From assembly GCF_022267315.1 (NCBI RefSeq), contig NZ_JAIKLE010000004.1, forward strand, positions 62,001-126,000: a DNA stretch of 64,000 bases. Direction: 5' to 3'. The notes below the pieces were generated by a model. The model saw only the letters and a program-made list of their open reading frames with translations. It had not been told where the DNA came from and did not search any database. The DNA is from Maribellus maritimus. GTDB lineage: Bacteria > Bacteroidota > Bacteroidia > Bacteroidales > Prolixibacteraceae. A program made the translations under genes and the position numbers. Below, piece by piece: positions 26,940 through 35,972 of this stretch. Every line of letters begins with the position of its first letter. The first letter of the stretch is position 1.

Positions 26940-27824
26940 TTAGTATTTTCCGGTTAAACCAATAAACGCATCTTCCAGTCCCATTTCCACTTTTTGAAAG
27001 TTGAAGTGGACAATGCTGTTTTTTGAAAGGAAATTCTTTACAAAATCTTCTGTTTCATAAGTATACAATTCCACTTTGTTATGTACCTTTTCGAAGTTGG
27101 CAACAAAGTCTTCATTTGAAAGATTAATTTCCGGATTTTCAAGTTCAAAATAGAACTGCTTGAATTCCCGCATAAAATCATTTACATTTCGTTGCGCCAG
27201 AACCCGGTTGTAATCCATAATGAGTACATCGTCGATTAAACGTTCCATATCCTGAATGATATGCGATGTGGTAAAAATGGTTTTGTTTTTCGATTTTGCA
27301 TATTCGCGCAGATAGTCGATAAATAACCGCCGGTAACCCGGGTCGAGCCCCATTGAGAAATCATCTAGAATCAGTAAATCCGGATCCTGTGCCAGAATCA
27401 GACCGAGAGCCACTTGTGAACGTTGTCCGCAAGACATTGACGAAATTTTTTGTTTGGGTGTTACCTTTAATTTCGACATCAATTCCCAGTAAGGTTCGTT
27501 ATTCCATTTCGGATAAAAACCGGAGTAGAATTTTTCGATTTGATGGATATTCATAAAAGAATACTGAATATGTCCCTCAATCAAAAAACCGATCCGGGCT
27601 TTGTTTTCCGGTGAAAGATGTTGCGTGTTTTCACCGTAAATTAAACATTCACCGCTGCGGGGCTGTAAAAATCCATTTAAAATGTTTATTGTTGTTGTTT
27701 TTCCTGCGCCGTTTTTTCCGAGAAGTCCCAGTATACTTCCTTCCCGAACATTGATATTCAGGTTTTCGTAAACCAGCTTTTTCCCGTAATAATGGGTCAG
27801 GTTTCTACATTCAATAGCGTTCAT
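26940..27824 (-). CDS. ABC transporter ATP-binding protein
   Basis: 294 residues. Walker A GKNGAGKT (36-43), signature-like SMSCGQ (129-134) in place of LSGGQ, Walker B LLILDD (150-155) and an H-loop in FTTSHI are present. The catalytic Glu after Walker B is replaced by Asp (D155), and the signature has Cys for Gly. Both changes could slow ATP hydrolysis. The C-terminal about 80 residues (ELENPEINLSNEDFVANFEK) form an accessory domain. It is encoded directly before the permease. Confidence 0.88.
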   Translation of the reverse strand: MNAIECRNLTHYYGKKLVYENLNINVREGSILGLLGKNGAGKTTTINILNGFLQPRSGECLIYGENTQHLSPENKARIGFLIEGHIQYSFMNIHQIEKFYSGFYPKWNNEPYWELMSKLKVTPKQKISSMSCGQRSQVALGLILAQDPDLLILDDFSMGLDPGYRRLFIDYLREYAKSKNKTIFTTSHIIQDMERLIDDVLIMDYNRVLAQRNVNDFMREFKQFYFELENPEINLSNEDFVANFEKVHNKVELYTYETEDFVKNFLSKNSIVHFNFQKVEMGLEDAFIGLTGKY

Positions 27825-27834
27825 TCAATTTTTA

Positions 27835-29406
27835 TTAAAAGTTCATTCCAAGTTTTACCTCAAAAATTGTTGATGTTGGATTTCCCGGAAGATTGGAAAT
27901 CGTGTGTTTAATCCCTGCTTCAGTAAAAGCCTGAATGGGGTTTTGATAAAAATATATGTTTCTTCCGGCTTTTGCAGAAGCACCAAAAAGCAAAAGTCCG
28001 GAGTCAAAATATTCATAGTCGTGGTTGACAAAATCAGTGTTTACAGTTGACAGCAAATCTTCATCGTCGATAATTTCCAGTTTGTCGTTAAATCCTTTTC
28101 GGTATCCGCCGTCAAAACTTAATACTAAATCTCCTTTGTTAAATTGAAACCCTTTCTCGAATTGAGCATTTATATACAGCAGATTCAATTTTTGCCTGTT
28201 AAACTCGGGTACAAAATAGTAAGTGTTTTCGCTTGAGTTTAATTTTCCTGAAAGCGTTGCACCCCAGTTAAAATGGTTTTTGTCAATAATTTTATACCAG
28301 GAATAATCAAATCCATATTCATTTTCTTTATGCCAGTAAAGTGTATATTTGGCTGCTGTTGACCATTGATAAGAAACGGCTTCGAGTTTCGGTTCAACAA
28401 CAGGCTCGTGTCCGTACAGACGTTTGTCGTTAAAATACAGTCTCAGTTTTTTTATTTTTTTGCTTTCCGGTGAAAATAGAAAAGTGGAGGAAACATCGGT
28501 ATTAAATTTTTCGAGCAATACTACCTGCAATGGGTAGGTTTCACCTCTTTTTATGTTGGTGGTTTTTTTATAAAAATTTACTTCGGTAAGGTTTTTCATC
28601 TCCCTCCCGTTAAAATTAAACTGCAAACCGCCTCCTAACTGATTTGAGATGTGAACACGATCGTCATATTCCGGAGTGGAACTGTAAACCCCCATTCCTT
28701 TAAAATGAAAGATATAGAAAGTTTTACTTGTTACAGTTGAAACCTCAATGTCTTCCTTACTGCCTAGATAGCGGAAATTTGCACCCAGTTTAATTTTGTC
28801 AAAATCGAAAATTGCTGCAGGGGAAATATCAAAAGTTGTGATGGTATTTTCGGGTCTTGGATCTTTGCGTTTAGCGCCAACACCGGTTGTATAGTTTACA
28901 TCGAATCCAAAAGAGAATTTGTTGTTTACCTGATAGGCACCTTTCCCTTCCATAATAAAATATTCTTTGGAATAATCTCCGCCGATGGAGTCTCCCACGA
29001 TGTATGGATTGTCGTTGTACGGCTCCATCGCCTGTACCCATTTTGTATTTTTTTCTTGCTGGCTGAAGTAGTTAAACTTCCCATAGAATTTCCATTTGTT
29101 GAGATTTACATAACCGTCAGTAAAAAATCCGGTCTGAAACCGGGCATCTCCTTCCTGAAACAGATGGTAATCTTTATCCTGGATTTCAGTATAAACCATC
29201 GCTGAAGCAATTCTGCTATCGCAACCAAAATAGACTAATGCAGCAGCATTTTTTGATTCTGACCAGGGAGTTTGAAGTAGCATTATTTGTTTGGTTGTTA
29301 CCGAGTTACAATCTTTTACAGAATCGACAGGCTGAGCAGCTATAAAAAATGGGGCAAAAAATACCAGCGGTATAAAAAGCAATATGATATTTCTGAAAAG
29401 TTTCAT
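27835..29406 (-). CDS. DUF6850-like outer-membrane beta-barrel protein
   Basis: 523 residues with signal peptide (IILLFIPLVFFAPFFIAAQ). The remainder is a dense run of amphipathic strands (GYVNLNKWKFYGKFNYFSQQ, FGFDVNYTTGVGA, IKLGANFRYLG) ending in Phe (FEVKLGMNF), so an outer-membrane barrel of 14-18 strands is likely. It resembles the DUF6850 family of Bacteroidota (name tentative). It lies between the DUF4876 lipoprotein and the ABC ATPase, with gaps of 5 and 10 bp, which ties it to both. Confidence 0.7.
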   Translation of the reverse strand: MKLFRNIILLFIPLVFFAPFFIAAQPVDSVKDCNSVTTKQIMLLQTPWSESKNAAALVYFGCDSRIASAMVYTEIQDKDYHLFQEGDARFQTGFFTDGYVNLNKWKFYGKFNYFSQQEKNTKWVQAMEPYNDNPYIVGDSIGGDYSKEYFIMEGKGAYQVNNKFSFGFDVNYTTGVGAKRKDPRPENTITTFDISPAAIFDFDKIKLGANFRYLGSKEDIEVSTVTSKTFYIFHFKGMGVYSSTPEYDDRVHISNQLGGGLQFNFNGREMKNLTEVNFYKKTTNIKRGETYPLQVVLLEKFNTDVSSTFLFSPESKKIKKLRLYFNDKRLYGHEPVVEPKLEAVSYQWSTAAKYTLYWHKENEYGFDYSWYKIIDKNHFNWGATLSGKLNSSENTYYFVPEFNRQKLNLLYINAQFEKGFQFNKGDLVLSFDGGYRKGFNDKLEIIDDEDLLSTVNTDFVNHDYEYFDSGLLLFGASAKAGRNIYFYQNPIQAFTEAGIKHTISNLPGNPTSTIFEVKLGMNF

Positions 29407-29411
29407 TACGT

Positions 29412-30617
29412 TTAGTTCGCTGAAATTACACCAGGCTGTGGTTCCTGATTGGTTAAAAAGTCCTCTGCTGAATTGTTGGTATCCTGGTAAACTACACGTC
29501 CGTCAATTACTTCCTTAACTTTTCGGCGAATGGAAACACCTTCAAGTGAACCCCGTGTTTGAATATAGCTTACATCGATTTCGTTGGGCAGGCGTTTATA
29601 TACCCCACGATCATCCAGTATTGGATTTTCAACGCCATCTATCACCCAACTTTTGGGTACCATAAAACAGCTAAAAGTACTTCCCGGTGCCTGATAGTAG
29701 TTATCCGGATTTGTAAAGATAGATTCAATATCGTCGCTGGGAAGACGGAATAAAATACTCGGTGTTCCACGCTGATCGAACGACATAGCAGACCCAATGG
29801 TTATTCTTTGCATAAGTATGTTTGGAACCGACGGCACGTCAACATATTTTCCGTCTTCTACATAAAGTTCCCAGTCGGCATTGGAAAGATCGATCGAGTT
29901 GGGATTTCCGTTTGGATCATCTCTATGGTTTAATCCTGATAACGCAACTACAAAAGATTCACCAGGTTGTATTGGATGCTCCTGCCCTGAGCCCGGAACA
30001 ATCGGAACAAAACTCCAGACCGGAAGTCTGTCCAGAAGATCTCCGTTTTCGTCAACATAGGGTGTCGGACGGAAAGTAGTATTCGGATACAGTATCCCAA
30101 AACACAATCCGTCGGCATACAACAAATCCGCAGAGTTGTTATAGATTTCATAAAATTTATCGGCGCCGTAACTTTCTTCCTCCGGAGTTCTTGAGCCGGA
30201 CACATATAACTCTTTAATTATAAATCCTTCACTTTGGATGGAATAGTCGGTTTGAATGGTTAGTGTCTCGCCTGAGTCGGTGATTACCTGTCCTGTTAGA
30301 GCGCCATTAAAAAGGATAGTCTTGCGCGTTGGGTAGTTGTCTATTTCAATCTCATGTTCTTCTGTAAGCGACACCATCACATCATAGTTACCCCCGCGGA
30401 CTTCGAATGTTGCAATACCCGATTCATCGGTTAAGTTTTCGTATTCCCTGCTGGTTTGTACATTCGTTATTTTTACGGTAGCGTTCGGGATTGGAGCACC
30501 TTCACTAAATTCTACCGGATATTTTACCAGAACTTTTAACTCAAGGGTTGAAGGTTCGTTGTACACATCAGTACAACCGGCTATAATTACGAGTAGGAAA
30601 ATTAAATATTTTTTCAC
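29412..30617 (-). CDS. DUF4876 surface lipoprotein
   Basis: 401 residues with lipoprotein signal MKKYLIFLLVIIAGC (Cys15). Residues about 25-120 form a carboxypeptidase-regulatory/Ig-like domain (PNATVKITNVQTSREYENLT), followed by a lamin-tail-like region (ADKFYEIYNNSADLLYADGL). This matches DUF4876. It lies 11 bp after the TonB-dependent receptor gene, the position SusD-like ligand-capturing lipoproteins have in other loci. It is not SusD-like in sequence. A role as receptor lid or ligand binder is inference. Confidence 0.75.
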   Translation of the reverse strand: MKKYLIFLLVIIAGCTDVYNEPSTLELKVLVKYPVEFSEGAPIPNATVKITNVQTSREYENLTDESGIATFEVRGGNYDVMVSLTEEHEIEIDNYPTRKTILFNGALTGQVITDSGETLTIQTDYSIQSEGFIIKELYVSGSRTPEEESYGADKFYEIYNNSADLLYADGLCFGILYPNTTFRPTPYVDENGDLLDRLPVWSFVPIVPGSGQEHPIQPGESFVVALSGLNHRDDPNGNPNSIDLSNADWELYVEDGKYVDVPSVPNILMQRITIGSAMSFDQRGTPSILFRLPSDDIESIFTNPDNYYQAPGSTFSCFMVPKSWVIDGVENPILDDRGVYKRLPNEIDVSYIQTRGSLEGVSIRRKVKEVIDGRVVYQDTNNSAEDFLTNQEPQPGVISAN

Positions 30618-30628
30618 GTCATTTAAAT

Positions 30629-33490
30629 TTAAAACTGCATTTTTACATCTGCGCCAAAATAAGGTACCTGGTTACGTCTGCGATATTTCCCTTCGCGACT
30701 GGTTAAGTACCATGGCCTGATGTTCAGAAAATTATTGGCATAAAAAGAAAGTTTAAAACGATCTCCTATATCTTTTGAAATTTTTATATCACATTTTAAC
30801 AAAACCGGCATTGTTTCTTCTCCAAACCGAAATTTAGATAGTTTCTCAATTGCTGTTTGGTGTAACTGGTCCTGAAAATCGGCAACGGTATATTCATGTT
30901 CCACATTGTCATAAAATTTGTAACTTTCTGGTAAAAAATAGTAGTCTTCTTCTTCGTCTTCGTTGATAAATAAGTCAGGATTTCCCAAATAATCTCTTAA
31001 CTGGGAGAGGCTGTAAAGTTTGAATTTGCCGGGATAAAGTTTTCTTCGGTCTTTTTCAAACCAAATTACCTGGGTATTTAAAGAAATCAGCAGTTTGAGT
31101 TCCGGAATATGGTTTATTATGCTGAAATTGGTATTTAACCTTTCGGCAACATTCCCATAGCCATGCTCATCTGAAAATTTGACTGCGAAAGATTCCTGTG
31201 AGCTTGTATTCCCTGAATAGGTGGTATAATATACTCTGTCCCAATACGGTGCTCCGTTCGTATAGGACTCCGTATGAAACCAGGCACCGGTAATGTTAAA
31301 CGACGTCCTTATGGCTTGTATGGTGCCAATATTCAAACTGTATTCTATTCCTTTTTTTATTCGCTGGCTGGCATTTCTGTATACCGAATAAGTCCTGAAA
31401 GTAACATCATCTTCGTATCCGACAGCTTGTGCTTCGCCAGTGCTTGCATCGGTGTAATAAATTCCATCGCCAGGCACATAATATGGGTGTAAGCCGGCAT
31501 CTATGGTATTATAATCACGATATGCGATTGGATAATAAATCTGGTCCAAATCAAATCCGCCTTCGTATTTTTCGTAAAAGAAGGTAACCCTGCCCGAAAT
31601 TTTATCAATTTGAAAATCAATTCCGGTTTCATATTTATTCCCAGTGGATGGTTTCAAATCGTAGTTTCTTGTGTCTTCAACTACATCAGTAGTATATACA
31701 ATCAGGTCAGGATAATAATTAAAACTTTCTACATCATTGTATTTTTTATCGGGGTATAAATGAGCCAATGTCGGAGCTTTGGTGGTTTGACCGTAACCCG
31801 CCCTTAAACTAAGGGTTCTGAAAAGAGAATTGTTTTTCCGGTTTAAAATTTCATATTGAATATTAATCCTGGGGTCGAGTCCAATGCTCCCGTTGGTTTT
31901 AAACGGACCATCGGGCTGTACGTTGTCCATGCGAATTCCTGCCATGATATTCAGTTCCGTAGTCCCCAGCTCTACCAGAATTTTATCTTCAGCAAACAGC
32001 GAAAATTGGTTCAGCGACGGAATGTCTGTAAAGGGCCGTGGACGTGTACCGGTTCCGTTTGGTGGTCTTTCAACGTCAAAAATTCTTCCTTTTCCATTAT
32101 TGCCAGTGGTTCTCCACTCGGCACCAATCAGGATATTATTACTGACCGCACCGGTTTTTTTGAAAAGTTTTGCCTTTAACTTGGAATAGATGTTAAAAGG
32201 CCGGCCGTCATAATTTACCTCAGAATAATAGGAAGAAGGACCATAAGAAATTTCATACTCGCCGTCTTCAGTGGCAGTGGTAAAAAAATTGGGACCACTG
32301 GATGATTGTTCCCATGTTTTTTCATAGCCATCCTGCCATGTTTTTTCGTAGCCAAAATCGAAAGACAAATTTGTTATATATGCTTTGTCAAGTGTCCAAT
32401 TGGTAGAGAGATTTGTTCTTATTTCCTGATCTTTTGAATAGTTTTCTTCTTCTAAAATCATATCCGGATCCCATTTCTGCCCGTCGAGGCTGTTTACAAA
32501 ATCCAGTTTTAGTTCCATTTGAAGCGGAGAGCGATTTCTAAAAAATGTTTTTGAATATTTTGCCGTGGTATTAATTCGTTTGTAAAGATCGGTTTGTTCA
32601 ACAAGCTTATTGTACGATTGAGTGTATCCCAGATCTATATTGATTACTCCCTTGTTGTTTTTTAGCAGATATCCTTTTCCTAGATATGCTTCTTTGGTGT
32701 GGGGGTCAGCTTTTAGTTTTACATTGTAAGGTGAACCTCCGGCTTTTGTTTTTATGTGTACTGCGCCGGAAGTCAGGTTTCCGTGTTCAGCTGAAGGAAT
32801 TCCAACATCTACAGTTATTGATTCGATGTTTTCTACAGGAATGGAACGTAAATCAATACCTGTCCCGGAATTGGAGGTCATACCATTTAAGGTTTCAATA
32901 CTTTCCTGCATATTCCCATCGTTTGAAACAGGGATATTGTCTACAATGATTGCAGTTCCCAAAGCGCTGTTTATGTCTGTCCCTATTTCACGGATACTAA
33001 TTTTACCCGGTTCGGACAGATCAGGATTTTCAGAAATGTTCCCAGGGATCAACTGCAAAACATCTTTTATGCTCGAAGCCTGAACATGACTGATTGCTTC
33101 ACTTTTTATTTTTGAAGAAGTAGCTCCGGTTTTAGAGTTTTCCGCTGTAACTGTAACTTCCTTCAAACCCAGCGACTGCTGCCGGAGTTTAATTTTTAAA
33201 TCCACATCTTTGGTAAAATCAGCTGTTATCGAATATTCTGTGTAGCCAATGTAAGTCACCGAAAATGTGTATGTCCCCGGAGGAATCGATACAAAGGTAA
33301 ATTCTCCGTTTTCATTCGATGTAGTCCCTACAGCCAATTCAACAAAAGCAACGTTGGCATACATTAGGGGCTCGTTTGTTACAGCATCGGTAATTTTACC
33401 GCTTATTTTGATATTATTTTGGGCGAGTGCAAGCGGAGCGGTAAAAACAGCGAACGAAATAAGAAACAGTATATACAGCTTTTTCAACAT
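30629..33490 (-). CDS. TonB-dependent receptor with N-terminal carboxypeptidase-regulatory domain
   Basis: I chose the ATG at 33490 (953 residues; signal peptide MLKKLYILFLISFAVFTAP and cleavage near LAQ). After the signal come a CarboxypepD_reg-like domain (SGKITDAVTNEPLMYANVAF), a plug (SIKDVLQLIPGNISENPDL, GTAIIVDNIPVSNDGNM, PSAEHGNLTSGAVHIKTKAG) and a large barrel ending NQVPYFGADVKMQF. It imports a ligand across the outer membrane using TonB energy. It lacks SusC length and a SusD partner, so glycan uptake is unlikely. It is separated from the propeller gene by a perfect 32-bp palindrome. Confidence 0.9.
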   Translation of the reverse strand: MLKKLYILFLISFAVFTAPLALAQNNIKISGKITDAVTNEPLMYANVAFVELAVGTTSNENGEFTFVSIPPGTYTFSVTYIGYTEYSITADFTKDVDLKIKLRQQSLGLKEVTVTAENSKTGATSSKIKSEAISHVQASSIKDVLQLIPGNISENPDLSEPGKISIREIGTDINSALGTAIIVDNIPVSNDGNMQESIETLNGMTSNSGTGIDLRSIPVENIESITVDVGIPSAEHGNLTSGAVHIKTKAGGSPYNVKLKADPHTKEAYLGKGYLLKNNKGVINIDLGYTQSYNKLVEQTDLYKRINTTAKYSKTFFRNRSPLQMELKLDFVNSLDGQKWDPDMILEEENYSKDQEIRTNLSTNWTLDKAYITNLSFDFGYEKTWQDGYEKTWEQSSSGPNFFTTATEDGEYEISYGPSSYYSEVNYDGRPFNIYSKLKAKLFKKTGAVSNNILIGAEWRTTGNNGKGRIFDVERPPNGTGTRPRPFTDIPSLNQFSLFAEDKILVELGTTELNIMAGIRMDNVQPDGPFKTNGSIGLDPRINIQYEILNRKNNSLFRTLSLRAGYGQTTKAPTLAHLYPDKKYNDVESFNYYPDLIVYTTDVVEDTRNYDLKPSTGNKYETGIDFQIDKISGRVTFFYEKYEGGFDLDQIYYPIAYRDYNTIDAGLHPYYVPGDGIYYTDASTGEAQAVGYEDDVTFRTYSVYRNASQRIKKGIEYSLNIGTIQAIRTSFNITGAWFHTESYTNGAPYWDRVYYTTYSGNTSSQESFAVKFSDEHGYGNVAERLNTNFSIINHIPELKLLISLNTQVIWFEKDRRKLYPGKFKLYSLSQLRDYLGNPDLFINEDEEEDYYFLPESYKFYDNVEHEYTVADFQDQLHQTAIEKLSKFRFGEETMPVLLKCDIKISKDIGDRFKLSFYANNFLNIRPWYLTSREGKYRRRNQVPYFGADVKMQF

Positions 33491-33524
33491 GTAGTTTTTA
33501 ATCAAAGAATTTTTACAGAAATTG

Positions 33525-33556
33525 GAGAATAACAGGGAATATTCCCTGTTATTCTC
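33525..33556. repeat. Perfect 32-bp palindrome inside the operon
   Basis: GAGAATAACAGGGAAT (33525-33540) is followed directly by its exact reverse complement (33541-33556), with no spacer. It lies between the propeller gene (stop at 33566) and the TonB receptor start (33490). On the minus strand no T-tract follows; on the plus strand only four T do. It can act as an mRNA processing or stability hairpin, a partial terminator or a protein-binding site. Confidence 0.75.
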
Positions 33557-33565
33557 TTTTGGAAT

Positions 33566-35935
33566 TTATTTAAATACTATTTTATCTACAAACCGTTTTC
33601 CTTTCACCATCGCCGCAACGATATAAATTCCGGGTTTATAATCGTAGCTGTTTAGCTGGCAAATGTTCGAATTTGGTTTAATAATCTTTACCAGTTTCCC
33701 TGAAATGGAATAGACATAACAACTTTCAATATAATCTTTCGAAGAAACCACACTAATGTGATCACTGTGGTATTGAAGTTGGATTGCATTTGTATTTGTG
33801 ATTAACGGAGATGAAGTTGTGATATCAAGATCGTTAACTGCAACTTTATAAAGGATTCCGCTGCCCAGGGCATAAAGAGTGTCTTGATAAACTCCGCCAA
33901 TGCTGTAAACCGTTTTTCCCACATCAGGATTTTGCCAGGTAGTACCTCCATCATTTGTAAAATATGATTTTGAGGTTGTTCCCAGCAACATGAATGAATT
34001 TCCATCCAATGCATAAAAATCATTGCAGCCATCAACACCTTCAAATTTGGTAAACGTAGCACCACCATCGCTTGTGTAGAAAACACCGTCGGAAGTAGTT
34101 GGTAGGTAAAAAGTATTTTCGTCAATTAAAGTAATTGCCTTTATGAAAATACTGTTGTCACCGTCATTTACTGCTGTTAAATTCGGGTAAATATCTTCCA
34201 GGTTTGCACCCGCATCAGTTGTTTTATACAATACGTTACTTCCGGCGATAAAACCAAGGTCTCCGATAAATTCAATTCCATTGATGTAAGAGTTTCCAAA
34301 ATCTTCGGTAATTCCTGACCAGGTGGCACCGGCATCGTTTGTTTTAAATACCCGTCCTCTGCTTTTTGCGGTTCCTTCAGTAACTGTTTCATACCAGTTG
34401 GCATACACATAAGCAGTATTGGCATCCACACAAGCAATAGTATAAGGATTTAAGCCGTAACATCCATCCAACTGTGGATTTAAAGTTGCATCATCACCGT
34501 CGTTTTCTCCAATTTTTGAAATGTCAATTATTGAAATACTCTCCCAGTTATCGGTTGTACTGATAATTAAACCTTCCATGTAATAATCATCAATTTCAGC
34601 ATCAGATGGGAAGTCGGCGATTTTAAAACGTCTTACGGTACTGTATGCATCGGTTCCGTTGGCGCTGATACTGGTAAAATCAAATTCAATATCTTCATTA
34701 AAATCAGCAGGTAAGGTTGCGGTTTGCCAGGTCAGACCTCCATCGTTTGATGTTTTACACATTTCAGAATAGCCAATGATTAAGGCATTACTCTCGTCAT
34801 AAATGGCCATTTTCTGGAGATTTTCTTCCGCATCATTTAATTCTGTGCTAACCCAGTTAAAATTTTTTTCAATTAAATCAGAAACCGCAATTTTATATGC
34901 ATAGGTATCTGCCATACCGTATAAAGTATCATGAAAGACACCTCCGATACTATAACATGTTTTCCCTGGGTAACACCCCGTCCAGGTTGTACCGCTGTCG
35001 GTTGATACCATTGATTTTGCAGAACTGCCAAGCACAATTAAAGTGGAGTCGTTGATGATACATAAATCATTGCCTCCGCCAAAATCATCAATCCTTGTAA
35101 AGGTCTGACCTCCGTCAATAGTTTTAAAAATACCGTCAGAAGTGGTTGTTACATAAAATTCCTCGGCAGTTTTTAATGTTATGGAGTTCACATACAGATT
35201 ACTGTCTGTTCCAATGGCCAGGTTAGGGTACAAGTCGGTTAAAGTATTAGTGTTCAGGTTGGTTACATACATCTTGTTGTACCCCCCGAAGTAAGCTAAA
35301 GAATCTTGTATTTTTATAGAAGTTATGATTTTACTTCCAAAATCCGGCGTGATTGCCTCCCATGTTGAGCCGCCATCATTGGTTCTGAAAACAGCCCCTC
35401 TTGATTCACTATCACCGGAACTTACATCATACCAACCGGAATAAGCAAGAATAGTATCATTATTGTAAACTCCTACTGCAAAAATATCCTTGGCATAGCT
35501 TCCTTCAGCATTTGGATTTATGGATGCGTCATCTCCTGTTCCTATTTTTGAAACATCCATTAAAGTCCATGTGTTACCCATGTCGTTCGATTTCAACATA
35601 ACTCCACTGGCATAAACATCAGATTTTCCGCTTGAAGGGTAGTCAACCAATTTTGATTTTCGGGAAGTAAGAATGGTCGTGTTTTGGCCTGAGCTTAAGC
35701 CAATGTAATCATACATAGCGTCAAAAGCTTTAATATCTTTCATCTCACCTTCGGTGATTTTCTTGAAGGTGTTGTCAAACCCGATGATTACGGCAGTTGA
35801 ATCTCCGGTTATAGTCATGCCCTGCAGGTTATTCCCGGAAGATATGGTGTCTTGTTGCCAATTGAAGGTTGCTTCCTGTCCAAAAGTCAACAGGGACAGA
35901 AAACTTAAAATAGTTAATAAAGTAAAATTTTTCAT
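33566..35935 (-). CDS. T9SS-secreted double beta-propeller protein (BNR/YCF48-like)
   Basis: 789 residues. It has a signal peptide (MKNFTLLTILSFLSLLTFG) and a type IX secretion C-terminal domain (IESCYVYSISGKLVKI then GIYIVAAMVKGKRFVDKI). The rest holds many Asp-box/BNR turns (SNDGGLTW, TNDAGATW, TSDGGATF, TNDGGTTW). The first and second halves are related: FNWQQDTISSGNNLQGM against FNWVSTELNDAEENLQKM, and SIGGVFHDTLYG against SIGGVYQDTLYA, so two propellers of about 350 residues arose by duplication. It should be exposed on, or released from, the cell surface. It may capture a ligand for the receptor encoded next. Confidence 0.82.
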   Translation of the reverse strand: MKNFTLLTILSFLSLLTFGQEATFNWQQDTISSGNNLQGMTITGDSTAVIIGFDNTFKKITEGEMKDIKAFDAMYDYIGLSSGQNTTILTSRKSKLVDYPSSGKSDVYASGVMLKSNDMGNTWTLMDVSKIGTGDDASINPNAEGSYAKDIFAVGVYNNDTILAYSGWYDVSSGDSESRGAVFRTNDGGSTWEAITPDFGSKIITSIKIQDSLAYFGGYNKMYVTNLNTNTLTDLYPNLAIGTDSNLYVNSITLKTAEEFYVTTTSDGIFKTIDGGQTFTRIDDFGGGNDLCIINDSTLIVLGSSAKSMVSTDSGTTWTGCYPGKTCYSIGGVFHDTLYGMADTYAYKIAVSDLIEKNFNWVSTELNDAEENLQKMAIYDESNALIIGYSEMCKTSNDGGLTWQTATLPADFNEDIEFDFTSISANGTDAYSTVRRFKIADFPSDAEIDDYYMEGLIISTTDNWESISIIDISKIGENDGDDATLNPQLDGCYGLNPYTIACVDANTAYVYANWYETVTEGTAKSRGRVFKTNDAGATWSGITEDFGNSYINGIEFIGDLGFIAGSNVLYKTTDAGANLEDIYPNLTAVNDGDNSIFIKAITLIDENTFYLPTTSDGVFYTSDGGATFTKFEGVDGCNDFYALDGNSFMLLGTTSKSYFTNDGGTTWQNPDVGKTVYSIGGVYQDTLYALGSGILYKVAVNDLDITTSSPLITNTNAIQLQYHSDHISVVSSKDYIESCYVYSISGKLVKIIKPNSNICQLNSYDYKPGIYIVAAMVKGKRFVDKIVFK

Positions 35936-35972
35936 ACGCGAGATTTTTTGAGTTATTATGGTGCTTTAATTA

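Noticed and set aside
30629-33490. Reading the receptor locus as a polysaccharide-utilisation (SusC/SusD) locus
   Set aside because: No SusD, no glycoside hydrolase and the receptor lacks SusC-specific features; the neighbours point to a different ligand.
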